Assembly (NCBI GenBank): GCA_013400975.1
Contig: WBMZ01010845.1
Span: 104,187-168,186 of the forward strand
From: Atrichornis clamosus
Lineage: Eukaryota; Chordata; Aves; Passeriformes; Menuridae
DNA length: 64,000 bases
Direction of reading: 5' to 3'
Part shown: in pieces, positions 1 through 12,800 of the stretch
Layout: each line of letters opens with the position of its first letter
Position numbering within the stretch: the stretch's first letter is position 1
Notes under the pieces: model-generated
Told to the model about the DNA's origin: nothing
The model's database searches: none
Seen by the model: only the letters and a program-made list of their open reading frames with translations
Program-made: the position numbers and the translations under genes

Positions 1-653
1 AGCAGAATTATAAAAGGTGAAACTAAAGACAGCATTTTCTACTAACAATCCACTCTTTCTGTTTTACAAATGCTAATAGAAAACACACATTAACTTTCTA
101 CAGTATTGTGTAGTAAACCTCTTCTTCAAACAAATAGGAGATTTCCATGTTGTGGGTGAGGGTCAAATTCACAGAAACAGATTAATCAAGAAACAGTTGC
201 AAGACACTTGATTACAGCAGTGACCGTTACTGTCGTCTATGTTATTGATGTGGAGACAAAACTGAGCTCCAATACTCAGATCCAAACCTGATCATATTGC
301 AATTTTAAGAGTCACTGGATCCACTGTTTCAGCGCAGGATTACCTACACTTCACATTTGTATACGGATATTACACAAATTTAATATACATATATGTAAAC
401 ATATCTTATGCATTATGTGCATTTCAGCATACACGCATGCATAGTAATGCCTGAAGTGAGATGCACATGGATATATGGGCATCTATCCTATAACTTGTTA
501 AATGTCAAAGATGAAAAAAACTCTGCAAATTATATTAAAAGCCAGTGAAGGACAGACTCTTTAGTATGAAAACCAGCCAGGCATCCTCAGAAGGTATTTT
601 CCAGCAGGTTTGCAAAGGACAGGATGAATAGTTAATAGGAAGGTAGGGTTTAC
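1..653 (-). other. ADGRV1 intron (partial) after exon 21
   Basis: AT-rich intron sequence running off the left edge. I see no exon, repeat family or structured element; only simple TATA/ATG-rich stretches around 360-440. Confidence 0.85.
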
Positions 654-830
654 CTCTGATCTCTGCCAAGGGAGGAATGTGATAGTGCCACTGCTGTTAG
701 AAAAATCGCTAACAGAGTAATTAATGCCAGTGGAATCAACCTGTGAGATAATGTAATTTATATACACGTAGTCTAGGGCTCCCCTTGTACGCTCCACGAC
801 ACAGGATATAGTGGAACCTTCATCAGCAGT
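654..830 (-). CDS. ADGRV1: ADGRV1 coding exon 21 (Calx-beta 11, first half)
   Basis: Codes residues 1,577-1,635 (59 codons, phase 0 at both ends). It begins [20 protein letters not shown] and ends [12 protein letters not shown]. Acceptor TTCCAG|ACT; donor GAG|GTAAAC. The acidic loop that should follow must be in the next exon, which lies beyond the left edge; none is present in bases 1-653. Confidence 0.97.
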
Positions 831-3800
831 CTGGAAGAAAGCAAAAAATTGATGTATTTGTTATGATCAAAATAAATCAAAGGAATAAATGTAAAAGATT
901 GAATTCTCTAATGCTAGTCAAATGTTCAGGAATCTTTTTTCTTGCTGTCATGTTGCTTTCAGCACTTTTGCAGTGGTAGGAAGCTGAAACTGAACCTGGT
1001 GGTCAGAACAAACTGAATGGAACTTGCAATAACTTCTAGCATCTCCCTGAGGTAAGCCAGTAACTGTACCTTGTTGTTTCTTTTGGACACAAAGACAGAG
1101 TCAATATGTTTGAAATGTATATATCAAAAGCAGCTGAAACTATTGCTTTATATTAATGTCAGTTATTTTAATTTTAACTAGCAATGATTTAAAGAAAGAT
1201 CTGGATTCCCCCTTTCCCAACTAAAAACACTATGGAAAACAAAATAGACACATTAAAATTAAACTATACTTTTATCATTGAAGAAAAACTTCGAAAAACA
1301 TTTTATGCTACAAGTACTCTTTACAATTCTGTCTTCGTGAGGAACAGGTCTTCAGCAGCAACAATTTCACATATGTGGAACAAATGAGGTATTGATACTG
1401 ACCAAGTATTTTAGAAAATTATGATTATCAAACTAAAATAGAAAATAATTTTATTTGAAAATTGTCAGAAAGGTTAAAGTTATCTTAAGCATTGGATGAA
1501 TTTCAGAGCTACTGTGTAACACAGTGCAGATACTGAATGTGCCTTCAGCTGCCTAGCAGACAGATATGGACATAAAGAAATTAAACTACTGATGAAGCAA
1601 TGCTGTGTATCTGCAGCGTCTCTGGTGAAATGCACATAAGATAAAGGCAAAACAATTAACATGCCAAATAAATTTTTAATTTTCCTTCACGGTTGGTTGA
1701 TGATCTGTGGCACCACAGAATTATCAGTGGCATTTGAAACTGAATGAATCTATTATCATAGCAGATGGTAGGCACCTGGAAAGCAAACTGAACTGAGCTG
1801 AAAACTAGCATCACTCAGGCAAGATGGTGGTTTTCAAACACATCATAAGCACTTCAGTTAGAAAGGATGTACTTAAGAGGTCATAAGAGTTCCTATATTG
1901 GAAAGCATTATGAAATTTGTTTTCTAAAATAATCCAATAATAATGGAAACAGGTACCATGCCTTTCTTCCTCATAGTGATTAAAAAAGGAAAAATTACTT
2001 ATTTCAAACCTCTGAAAAAAAGATTCAAGTTATATACTGACTATATGGTGGCTATCACCATAGAAAATTCAATGTTTAAAAAGAGCAGCTCACAGCCAAT
2101 ATCAATGAATTCATACCAAATGTAAGTAATTTACATCTTATGACAGCAAATGATTGTGGAAAAATACATCACAACTTGTCAGTGAATGACCTGTAGTAAA
2201 ATTATTCCCACACATTATTATATTAAGCACATCATGAAACACATAAAAAATAAAATTAAAATATTTGTAATAATCTATGGTCAGAAAATAAAATCTTATA
2301 TTTTAATTGGTAACCCAGTCTGTCATGGTTTAAACCCTGCCCACTCCCCACCTCTCTGTCCTAGTGGGAAGCCAAATTGGAAAGAAAAGATAAACCTTGT
2401 GGATTAAGAACGATGTAATACTTGAAAAAAATCTACTCATATTATTAATAACAAGAAGATGAAGATGACGATGATGATGATGATAATGATGATTTTATTT
2501 ATAAGGAGTGACTGTAACAGAACCCAGGAGAAACAAGTGCTGCCCAGCGGAATCGCTCATCCCTTGCTGACCAATGCCCAGCCTATTCACAAACAATGAT
2601 CAACTCCCTTCCAGATAACTCCCCCAGTTTAAATACTGGGCATGGTGTTCTATGGCATGGAATGTCCCTTTGGACAGTTCAGGTCAGCTGTCCTGGACAT
2701 GCTCCTTTCCAGCTTTTTGTGCAGCTCCTCACTAGCAGACACTGACAAGTCCTCGACTCAGGAGAAGCCCTACTGGCAACAGCCAAACCATCAGTATGTT
2801 ATCCACACTTTTATCATGCTGAATCCAAAGCACAGCACTGTAGCAGGTACTAAGAAGAAAATGAACTCTCTCCCAGATGACATCAGGTTATAGCCTCAGA
2901 AATTACAGAAGTACAGGAAAAAACTGTTCTCCTAAGAAAATGTAAGACTTAGTCTTCAGCTTATGTAATAAAATAAATTTTCTTAATAGAAATAATACAG
3001 GGGGATTAAAAAAAAGTTATACTGCAAATGCCAGTGTGACTGAGGCTCTATTAACAGAACTTAGACTTTTCCAAATTCTAGAAAACTTTGCTTAACTACA
3101 AAAACTAACAATGTGGAACCAAGGCCCTTTGAAGGTGAGTTAGTCTTGCCATTAGTTTTCTTCTATCTAAAATTTCTCCAGTAGTTTTCCTTGTCTTACC
3201 TCAGGAATACATGCTCCAGTGAAGCCAAATAAACCATTAGCATTATCACTTTTCTGTATTCTTAATCTTGCCGTTGTGTTTTCTTGTGAAATTCGAGCTC
3301 CACCACACACAGAAATGAGCTTTAGGATGAATAACTCCTCTCCTTCTTCCTCTTTGTCATCCTTTGCAGACACAATGAATGATTTATTGGTCTCTCCCTG
3401 CCGATACTCCAAATACCCAGAGACAGGGTGTACGTCACTCTTTGCAGGAGTTGCATGGAGTTCATAGATCTCTGCTTGTGTCAATTTTCTATCATAAAGC
3501 CTTACATCCTGCATTAGCCCTGTGTACCTGCTGCTGCCATTGATTCCTGCTCCAATTCTCACTATTCCCAGACCTGAGAAGGAAATTAAAATTTTCCTCA
3601 TGTTATTGGGGTTTTTTTTCAAAATATCTAATACATGTAATTATTAAAAAATCTGTGGTAAACTCTTTACTATCCCTGGATTAGTAATCATAGTAATCAT
3701 ATTGATCTTGAAATGCAGACTGGGAGGTTCCTCAAGCCTCATCTCAGTGTTACAGGTAGATCATGACAGGTCAAATAATTCCTTCTTAGACTGTTCATGC

Positions 3801-6800
3801 TTTCCATCTTACTAATTCTACCTGTACATTGTAACCATTCCTTATCTTAACGAATCTCTTTCCTTTAGAGATTTTGCAATCCTTCCCACTTCTGTTTTGC
3901 GAAACATTTGCTTTGCCCATCTGTATCTCTCTGCTAGGACAGTGAATCCATTCTGATAATCAGAGTATTAGCCACTCTGGACATGCCTGTACCCTAATGT
4001 ATTGGAAGAGGCGCTTCAGAACTGTACACCAAATTCCAAACACTTTTTACAACTGCATTAATACTTCTCTTGAAACAATTATCCTACTCAGCCAGTCAGA
4101 GGATCACAGTCACCTTTTTCACAAATATACTAAGCTGGTAGCTCATACTCATTCCTATCATGCTAAAACACATAGATACCTCTTCAGCTGTTTTCTGATT
4201 TTGGAAGAAACTGTGACCTTGAATGGACTGACACTGAGTATTCCCTCAAGAAATAAGCAACCACAGCAATTGCTAATGGTCCCAAGACACAAGGCAGAGG
4301 ATGGTGAGAAAAACGAGGCTACTGTGCTCACCACAGTATCCAACACTAAATGCAGAGAGATTAAATCCTTACATTTTACTTGTGGTATCTCCAGACAGAC
4401 CACATGCCATCTCCATTAATATCGAAACATTACAATGACTCAGATATATCATTCTAGCAAAAAAGCACTACTGCATTTCACACATTTTGTTTTAGAAACT
4501 AAGGGGAAAAAATTATTTCTCAGCTACAGTATTACACATCTGATGGAAATTATTAAACGCTGAGGCATTACTTTGTTGCAGAGGCACAACTTTTTTACAG
4601 AGAACAAATTCCTTAGATTTCATCTACCAGGAAATTACAGGCAGAAATAAAATCCTACACTCTAGAATTAATGAAGTCTCTTCTTTATGCTAACTCTATG
4701 TTTCGCACATCCGTGCACATAGACGTATATGCATTTAACATCACAGTATGTTTTTTTAATTTTCCTTCTTTGATTACAGAGGAGATTATATTCAAGAATT
4801 TGATAATCATTCACTGTCCATCCCTATGAAAGATAACCTGTGAAACTGACGGTGACAGAAAGAAAAGAAAAAGGAAGGAGATTACCTCTACAGAAAAAAG
4901 AAAGCACATGAAAGAATGAGAAATTGCAATAGAAAGAATAAATGTAAATGTAAATGTATTCCTAAGTTATAAGACCTGGAAAGGAATTGTTCTGATACTG
5001 CTATGCTAGTTCAGTGTAAAAGTCCTTAATGGTTACCTATGACTAAAGCCACAACTGGGAATATCCACTTAGACAAACTGACGTACATGTGCTAATGTTC
5101 TTTGGAACACTATTTAAATTACGGGAAAAATTTTCATATACCAAGTAAATACATGCTTAAGTTAAATCTAAACTCTGAAAAATTCTATTGCTTACAAAAT
5201 ACTGGCTGAGCTGTAATATAATACAAAACTAGAATAAAAACATTATTGTATTTTGTTTCAGAAATCAAGATGAAAAGCATTCTTAGATACAGTAGTGTAA
5301 ATGTAACGAAAATTATTATTATTAATATATAACTATGTATACATTATAAGCATATATACAGAAATATAATAATTATTATTATCTTCAAATTATTGCATTC
5401 CAAGCTCTCTTACAGATCTGATGCTTGTTGAAAAGTTCCCAGCTCTTTTTTCTGTATGCTCTTTGAAAATCCCTAGAATTTTCTGTTCATTCCGTTTAAT
5501 TAACTTATCAGATATTATAATTTCAGGATTTTGCATACACCTTTCAAGGAACTAGACTCTTTTATACATTGCAGAACTTTACATATGGAGAAAAATAATG
5601 CAACCTATTGGCTCACCATCAGCAATTGCTTCTCCTTTAAGGCTCTTAATTCCTCCTTGAACTGGAATTCCATCCATGTAAAATTCAATTATACTTTCAT
5701 CCAGAGTAATCAGAAGGTGAACCCAAGTATTTTCATCCAGATACTTCAGAACTGCTGCTTTAGCTATGTATGTCATATTGGATCCTAATGCTGTATAATG
5801 AAGCACTACAGAAACATGAGAATCATTTGTTTGGATTTTCACACCATAATATAAGGTCCCATTACCATCATCCTTTTCAACTATATAACCGTCAGTATTG
5901 ACATTAGGAATTAACCATGCTGAAAATGTAAAATTAGTTACTGCAGCATTTCCATTGTATGGGTATTCCAGACCAATAATTCCAAATGCATCCTCTTTTC
6001 CACTGAAATACAAAGCATCTGTTCCACTGTGATGGCGTCTCATGTGCGGCTGAGATTGTACTGAACTTGGAAATGATCCCAGCAACAAGAAGTCTACCAT
6101 TGATGGTAGTCCAGCTTCAAATGAACTAGAGAGTATTTCCCAGCCTAAACGGACAACACCAAAAGTGCCTTGCTGTCTCCAGATGGTGAAGTCTGTAATA
6201 TAGGACAGATCATCTTCAGAAAGAACATCTTCTGCTATCTCTCTGTCCTGACTCTCTGGATCTATAGCAAAGACTCCAAAAGGGTCATCATTGAATGGGA
6301 TCATCACAGTTACAGCAAGGTTTGTTTCAGACAACTGCCCACCAGGACCAGGAGACCCACCTATATAATAGAAGTTAAAAGTCAAAGTTAATGGTCTGAA
6401 AAAAATTACTCAGTATTTTTAAATGTTTAAACAAAATGCATTTCTAAATACACCTAAATGTTCTTTAAAGAACTTCTGAACGCTTAGACATTTCTTTGAT
6501 TAAAAATTAACATAATGTAACTGTATTGGTTTTAAAACACTATAGTAAACATTTTCATAGTTAAAGTCACACTATTTTTCTGCTGCAAAACATAATTGTC
6601 TTTCAGCTAAACAAGATTAGCTCCAGCTCTTCTGAATTACTAATGAGATAGGTTCCTTTTGTTTCATTTGAAAAACATGTGGCATATTCAGTTGTCATTT
6701 TATTCCAAGATTTACACAAATATGAAATGGCAACATTTGGCCGATTTTCTTTAAAAAAGCAGAGATACCTTGCAGAATCTGTAACGAGTTGTATAGTAAC

Positions 6801-9800
6801 ACTGCTCCCAAGCCCTGCCATTAGTCACCTACTTCTCCACAGTAAGAATTCATGATATGAAGATCATGATGTGAATGTAGAACCTCCATGTAGCAAGTTT
6901 ACAGTGTTCTACCTAAGTAGAAAATCTTCTGTACATACATATAGATTTCGCTTACAGAAATGTCAACACATTTTCAGTTGTATCTCAGCACATAAATAGC
7001 ACTGAGGTGGAAGGAGTCCAGCAAATTTGGAACTCAGTAACAGACCTGTAGCAGTTGTAACTTAAGTGATACAAACTATTTATATATTACCACCTCTAGA
7101 AAAAAGCAAACAAACCGGCCAATCTTCATTATGGTAGACATGTATAACCTTTAATAACTTTGTTTAGTTAGCTCTACATAAAGCTCTGTATCTCTGAAAT
7201 GACCAAAAGACATCCTTCCTAAAGGCCAGATCTCCAAAACTGTGTTCTTGTTCCAAAATTAGGATTAAAAGAAAAAGAAAACCTTAAATCTCACCAGAAA
7301 AGTGTAAGATATCAAGACATGATTCAAGGCAAAACTCTTTACAGGACTGGTTTCTTTTTGATTGATTAAATATAATTATTTTCTATGAGATATGAAGGGA
7401 ATGGCTATAAGGAAGACAATACCTGAAATGTTCACCAACTTTAAAATGTAAAATTCATTGAACTCGGGAATTTTGTCTGAAACAGCATGGAGCACTATTG
7501 CCTTTGATCCTTCACCATCCATGAAATGCACAGTTCCGTAAGTTTCACAGAACTCTTCTCCTGGTTTCAGTGCAGAGTCATTATGAAAGAGCTGCCAGGT
7601 TAATGAGACATTCCCAAAGTGTCCTCTATGTCTCAAAATCCTGTTCAGAGACACAGAAAGGGTGGATATCCAGGTATGCATCAGCTTTCCCCATGAACAA
7701 TGGGAAACATGGTTACACTAATCCTTCTTACTGTGAAAAATAATATACAATGTTCTAAATAACCACAAACAAAAAACAGAACCATGAATGATAATACAAT
7801 CCTCTTCGAAGGACTGCAATTTCACTATTCTACAAATCTATAATTCTACACCCAGGTATACCACAGGTACCTTAGGAAAAAAGTAATCAATGAAAGTACA
7901 TGTAAAACGGTACTGTTAGGATGAACATTAGTTTGTCTTGCACTTCTACTACGTATTAATAAAAATGAATATATAGGTCAGCAAATTAACATTAAAAATT
8001 GAGATGCTTGGCCACTCTTAGAGAAGAAAGAGAATAATCTGCATTTAACCACAAACATTTCTTCCTTTTAATTATCAAAGCTCAAAGTCATTTTTATATT
8101 GGTATTTAATTTGGGTTGTATGTGAGGTCCTTCACAAATCTGTAATTATTCCAGATTAAGAATGCAGCAAATAAAAAAAAAGCTTGTATTTGCTTGCATA
8201 GCTATCTGGTAATATAATTTCACCAATTTCCAAAGGGCATTATGAATAAAAACTGGAGAACATAGTTTCTTTATCAAAAAAGTGTGTTTACATACAAAAA
8301 GCATACTTCTGTTTGCACCCTAAAAAAAAAAAAAAGTTGTATAAAGCATTATTATACAAGGCTGAAAAATTAATTCAGTAAAGTAGTCTAGGCACAGAAA
8401 CACAATTATGTTTTCTCTGCTTCCAAAGGTCTCCTCTTGTTGTCATTAACCAGGGCATTCTATCCCAGCTGTCTATCACTGTTGCAGTAACTCCAATTAC
8501 TCTCTTTAAAGCTCAGTCCTGCCACAGCTGTTCTCATCTCTATGGTTAGATCATAAAATACTCTGACCCTTTTGTTACATACTGCACAAAAGTAAAATCA
8601 TATTGAGGGTATGGAAGAGACAATTTCCTAGCAAACACATTTTATCAATAAGGACTAAGAAAGGTACTGAAATATTGGTGACCTGGGTATCATGTTATTC
8701 CATAAATAATATATATAAATCTGTATATAAATGTGTTTAGTTCAAATCATCATTCATCACACCATCTATTAAAAAATATATATAAATACTGCAAATAAGA
8801 TTATAAAGTACCATAAAAAACCCCAAAGTGCAGCATAACAAGCCCAATACCAGAATATATATTTAGTATATTTTTTTGATATTTAGATGTGCAACACAAG
8901 CATAAAGATCTAACTCACAATCATAGACATTTGTTTCAACTAACAAACAATCAAATCAAAATATAAAAAGATAATTAAATAGTGATAAAAGCCTCTTCCC
9001 TAACTGTTCATGCTGTCAGATTTTTTGTGAACTAACTTCTCTTTATATCCTGTCTAGAATTTTCTTAATGTAAATCAGTATTTTTGCCAATTTATAACTA
9101 CATTCTGACTTTAGGAACATAAGATGCCATGTAAATTAATTTCTTAACTCTTCCCCTTCTTGAATACATTTCAACAACTGGAGGTCAGACTAGGGAAAAG
9201 TATATTCAGTCTAGAAGAAAGTCCCATCCGGACTTTGAGTATAGGCTTCCATTTGTAATTAACAGATAGAAGAAAATCCAAATGAACAGAAAGAATATAG
9301 TAATATAGGTTGTTTGTAGGGTAAGGCTTCAAAGTAGGGTGCAAAAAGAAATAGACAACCACATAGTTGTATTTAGCTGTATTTTTGAAAAGATTCTGTA
9401 ATTTTCCATTGGTTCAGGTTATATTCTGCTCAATCATCTAGATCCTTCTGTAGCTAAACTCTTGTGAGAATATAACAAAAAAAGTAATGCTGTAAACTTA
9501 TTTACTTATATCTGAATGTAATTTCTGTACGTTTTAATGTGCACAGTCCACTTGATAATATAATAGTTGATGTCTTCAATATGTTTGCAATTAATTTAAT
9601 TCAGAATTTGGTAGAGCTTTTTAATACACTTTTATCAATGCAAAAAATGGGATTAAATCAAAGAACTATCCATAAAGTAAAGAGGGCAACAATATTATTT
9701 ACAAGTTACTTACAAGAAAAAGTTACTTTTCCCTTCTTCCACTGCCTTCTCTAGAGGTTCTAAGGAGAAAATCCCATTAGGATCATCATTTGCTTCAATA

Positions 9801-12800
9801 ATAACTGTAGCCACTCCATCATTAAAGATAACAGTATCCCCTAAAAAGAGGGTGATTAATTTCATCAAAACTGGAATCAAAAATGGAGAGAACCCTAAAA
9901 CTGAAAATGTGTGTTCTTCTAACACCAACAGCTTTCATGCAAAGAAAGAAATGAGAAGTGAAAACCAACATTCAAGATATTCAGTAATAGGAAAATCAGA
10001 GTAAACATATGTAAGTAGCATCTAATGGAGAGAGCAAGGATGTAGATTTGCAAAAAAATTGTGACATGACCACAGAGGATTCAAGGAGGACTGTGTGAGA
10101 GGCAGTATTTCATGTTTGATAAATTGGTCAAATCAGAAGAAAAAGATACATATTCAGAGACCCCAGCACTCCTTTAGTCCTAGAATAGAAATATTGCACT
10201 TTAACTAAATACAAGGCAAGAACAATCTCTAAGAGGCTAGTCATACCCATATCACAAACTATCTGAAAAAGTAGGAAAAAATACAGGAATAAAGTGAATA
10301 AAGTGGAAGCTCGTAGGATTTCTGTGTGTATAATAGCACAGTAGGGACATTCCATACTCTCCTTATGTCCACAGAGGTACATTATATTTCCATCCTCATC
10401 CTTGTTTTCACTCTTTTTGTTTTCATTCCAAAGTAAACAATTGTTTAAGGTTTCAACTTCATATACCTCTATTTGTATTTCCCCAGAGGTACAACAGACC
10501 AATATAATTCTCAAAAGGGATGTAACAATCAAGGTCAATATATGCAATGGATCATAGAAAGAATTATTTTTTTGCTTTTGGGAATGCATACAGAAATATT
10601 CTGTATTTTACCCATTCTTGTAGGAACGTGTGCCAGGAGGAAAGCCATCACATATTCCCAGCAGAATGGTAAAAGAAAATACCAGCAGGTCCTTAACAAA
10701 GTTAGTAAAGTAGAAAGAGATCACTGAAGAGAAAATTTAAGAAGGGAGAAGAATGGTTTTGTCCAATGATTACATAAAGCTGATGTTCTGTAAGAGAGCT
10801 GGATACCAGAGTGAATTCTAGCTGCCCTTGGGAGACACCTAAACTACCTTATGATCAGAAAATGAATAAAAATTGCCTGTTTCTTATATTGACCTTATAT
10901 ATTCTTATTGATGAGTAAAAATGCCATCTAATTTGGAGCGTTTACATTGGAAGTTTAACTCCAGTTGTTTTTGCAGGAAAGTTTTCAGGTATATAATTTA
11001 ATTTCTATTTCCAATTAAACAATTCAAGATGAAAATCCAAACATACTGTACAGTAACTTTGTAGAAATGTTGAAGCAAACCTTATTTATATAATGTCTGG
11101 CATATATACATCGCTTTAGGATAAGAAAAAGCTGGCAAAAAATAGAGAAAAGAAAGAAAGGGTTACCAAATATACATTAAATTTTACCTGTTGAATTCAA
11201 AAGGAAGATATAAAATGCCTCATCAGTTTCAGGGATATCATCATCATTAATATACACAGATAAGTTCTGCTCCCTTTCTCCGACATCAAACAAAATGACA
11301 CTGCTCTTTCCACTGGGAACAAAGTCTCCCTCTTCAGCTGTTGCACCTCCATTAACAGTGGTGTACTGAACAGCAACAGCAGCATCAGCAGATCCGTTCC
11401 TTAGGACTGTAAAGTTTGCAACACTCCCTTCTGTAACGCGCACTGTCAGAGGTTCTGAAAACACACAAGCAATAAATCTCCCTGAGTTCAAGCCTGAGCT
11501 TCTTGCATGTGGCCTCTTCACCTAACTCTCCACAAGAGGATCCTTCACCTCAGGGAAACAGAAGGCACATGTAGTGAAAGCATGGAAATACTTGCAGGTA
11601 CAAGAGAATATTGTGTTTAGGCCACCTGACCAATCCCAGCATCATCAACAAGAATAATGAAATAAAATGAGAGAAAATTCTGAAGTACAAAAAAAAAAAA
11701 AAAAACAAATTCAATACAAAAAACAACAACAAAAAAGGTATATATTATAACACTAGCTCCATTAGGATTAAGATTTCTCAATCACCTGGTCTGCCACCTT
11801 TTGGGCTTAGTATATGAATTTAAAATTTAAAACACTGCAGTAAGATCTAACCTGCAAAATAAATGGGATCATCATTCCTTGTAATTTGCAAAAATGCAGT
11901 GGTTATATTGCCCAGTCTGGCTCCACCAGTCGCATTGAGTAATCTGATTGTGAATACTTCCATCTCTTCAGGTACCTGAATGAGAAAGTATTAATAAATT
12001 AATTTCTTGCATACAAAACAATGAAGATATTAAAATGAATAGCTGAGGGGGTTCACAAACCAAGGATTTCTGCATGCTGCTGCTTATTTAATGATTCATA
12101 AGTGTCTCAAAAGGGATGACAAATGACAGTTCATACACTTACACAGAAATCATCATCAGTCAAAAATCCTTGTAAATAAATCTCCTCATCTTTGCTATTG
12201 TACAGATGATGCAAAAGTTACCTTGCATTTTCCTGATGCTGATAAATGTAACTCTTTTTTACAGCTCTATTACTTTGTTTATTCTCGTTCTTTCTTGATG
12301 TGATAGTTTTTTTATATGTGGTTATTTTATTTCTATTTTCTTTTCTTCTAATTATTCTCATTCTTTCTTATCCTACTTCAGATACATGAGCATTAAAAAA
12401 AAAAATTAGGATTCTTGCTATCAAAACAAGTGTTTTATTTATTATTATAATTTAACCACACTTGACTTCTGACAGCTTCTAGCTTTTTTTCTTTATAGAT
12501 ATGCACAGTGTCTCAAATTCTTCTATGATTTGCTTAAGTAAACTCAGTTTTACCCAAGTACTTTGGGTTTTTCTTCAAAAAATTATCAGGTTTTTAAAAA
12601 CATATCTTCTTCTTAAATTGTAATGGTTTAGCACTTACTCTGTTCCACATACTTACACAAAAGCACAGTAAAAATGGTTACCTCATCTGGTAGTGAGTAG
12701 ACAGTGATATTTTTTGAAAACTCCAGATTATCAAAGAAAATAATCCCTTGTTCTGGATAGATGTCATTGGTGCATGCTGGGTCAACAATCCAGGACACGC

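Larger units (their letters stand above)
831..3199 (-). other. ADGRV1 intron between exons 20 and 21
   Basis: 2.4-kb intron. Its middle holds the solo LTR at 2,321-2,882. The remainder is unremarkable AT-rich sequence; short open frames there have no coding character. Confidence 0.85.

Noticed and set aside
3997..4419. 140-residue plus-strand open frame
   Set aside because: In an ADGRV1 intron, no domain or splice context, and a competing frame on the other strand; treated as chance.
5531..5788. Plus-strand open frame overlapping exon 19
   Set aside because: It is the antisense shadow of the ADGRV1 laminin-G-like exon.
10128..10589. 153-residue minus-strand open frame in an ADGRV1 intron
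   Set aside because: Hydrophobic and low-complexity translation typical of AT-rich chance frames; exons 16 and 17 join in phase without it.
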